Source: JAHDCJ01 sp039028895
GTDB lineage: Bacteria; Bacteroidota; Bacteroidia; Chitinophagales; Saprospiraceae
Reading direction: 5' to 3'
Length of the DNA: 64,000 nucleotides
Assembly (NCBI GenBank): GCA_039028895.1
Contig: JBCCHF010000005.1
Coordinates: 62,001 to 126,000, forward strand
The position numbers were made by a program, and so were the translations under genes. Under the pieces are notes generated by a model. That model had not been told where the DNA came from and did not search any database. It worked only from the letters and a program-made list of their open reading frames with translations. Each line of letters starts with the position of its first letter. The first letter of the stretch is position 1. Below, piece by piece: positions 63,450 through 64,000 of the stretch.

Positions 63450-64000
63450 ATGTTAAACTTATTGGCCAAATTTATTTTTTGGTTATACGGCTGGAAAGTA
63501 GGCCCTGACGTGCCAAAAGAAGCCAACAGGTGTGTGATGATTGCCTCACCACACACCTCAAACTGGGACTTTGTTTTTGCCAGGGCAGCTTTTCAGATTC
63601 TGGGCATTCCTGTAAAGTATACCGTTAAAAAAGAGTTTGTCCGGTTCCCCTTCAAATCTTTAATGTTATACCTTGGCGCCATTGCGATAGACCGCTCCCC
63701 GCGAAAACCCGGAGAAAAGCGAGCTAGCCAAACAGACGCCATGATCAGGCTTTTTGAAGATAACGACGAATTGGCCGTGATGGTAACTCCTGAAGGTACC
63801 CGATCTTTGAGGACAGAATGGAAAACAGGCTTTTATTATGTAGCTAAAGGTGGCGATGTGCCTATTTGCTTCGGTTATCTTGATTATAAAAAAAAGATCG
63901 CCGGTGTAGGAGGCTTCCTTCATCCTTCCGGGGATATGGATGCCGACCTAAGCAAGATTATGGCCTTTTATAAAGACATACAAGGTAAGTTTCCGGAGAA
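63450..64000 (+). CDS. PlsC-type acyltransferase, 5' part (partial)
   Basis: The gene starts at the ATG at 63450, 35 bases after the desaturase, and runs off the window after 183 codons. The protein has the HX4D motif SPHTSNWDF (His35, Asp40) and the substrate motif VMVTPEGTRSL near 110-120, the marks of 1-acylglycerol-3-phosphate acyltransferases and related LPLAT enzymes. A short hydrophobic N-terminus may anchor it. Its closeness to the desaturase suggests a lipid-remodelling operon. Whether it acts on glycerolipids or another acceptor cannot be told. Confidence 0.88.
   Translation, partial: MLNLLAKFIFWLYGWKVGPDVPKEANRCVMIASPHTSNWDFVFARAAFQILGIPVKYTVKKEFVRFPFKSLMLYLGAIAIDRSPRKPGEKRASQTDAMIRLFEDNDELAVMVTPEGTRSLRTEWKTGFYYVAKGGDVPICFGYLDYKKKIAGVGGFLHPSGDMDADLSKIMAFYKDIQGKFPE

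Noticed and set aside
1..64000. tRNA or rRNA genes, and transposases or integrases
   Set aside because: Reading both strands I found no cloverleaf with CCA-like end, no rRNA-like stretch, and no transposase motif; a covariance search would settle the tRNA question.

Overview
The window is a stretch of a Bacteroidota chromosome, most likely from the Saprospiria/Lewinella-like part of the phylum. The sequence evidence is a full-length SprA (the type IX secretion translocon), two proteins with type IX C-terminal sorting domains, the Bacteroidota-type MurF-alanine racemase fusion, many TAnnTTTG promoter -7 boxes upstream of genes, and few recognisable Shine-Dalgarno sequences. I see no rRNA, tRNA, CRISPR array, prophage or insertion sequence.

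Layout. 1-7.2 kb: the end of an ABC exporter ATPase, a membrane patatin-like lipase, RecQ, a YegP/DUF1508 protein and a ketopantoate reductase-like enzyme. 7.3-18.6 kb: a surface-glycan region with DPM1-like and cellulose-synthase-like GT2 enzymes, a GT-C mannosyltransferase-like protein, a DUF547 lipoprotein, FkbM methyltransferase, GT4 glycosyltransferase, Wzx-like flippase, Wzz-like protein and O-antigen ligase-like protein. 18.6-35.3 kb: housekeeping genes (SOD, a large multi-PAS histidine kinase, Psd-CdsA-CPBP lipid operon, DusB, LysM protein, Lgt, MtaB, PurD, MurF-Alr), interrupted by an unusual secreted Cys/Lys/Ala repeat protein. 35.3-41.5 kb: two tandem paralogous type IX cargo proteins built of about 9 and about 25 L-domain/LRR-like repeats, bracketed by inverted copies of a short intergenic repeat. 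41.5-45.2 kb: DUF4286, a serine hydrolase lipoprotein, a nine-copy heptanucleotide repeat and a TPR protein. 45.3-55.6 kb, minus strand: ruvA, sprA, gcvH, vanZ-like, tonB-like. 55.9-62.3 kb: a small coiled-coil protein, then an arsenosugar cluster (peroxidase-like protein, ArsS, ArsM) divergent from an FAD oxidoreductase and a membrane 4Fe-4S protein. 62.4-64 kb: a desaturase strongly resembling eukaryotic sphingolipid delta-4 desaturase, and the start of a PlsC-type acyltransferase.

How the genes work together. The glycan genes probably build and export a surface polysaccharide or glycolipid. SprA would secrete proteins such as the two repeat proteins, and the TonB-like protein encoded beside it may energise outer-membrane transport. 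Psd and CdsA supply phospholipids and Lgt modifies the lipoproteins seen here. The arsenic cluster would methylate arsenite and adenosylate the product, perhaps with electrons delivered by the divergent redox pair (inference). The most noteworthy items are the DES1-like desaturase, the arsenosugar cluster with its redox neighbours, the Cys-rich repeat protein, the unequal repeat paralogs, and three genes whose -7 box lies directly against the start codon.
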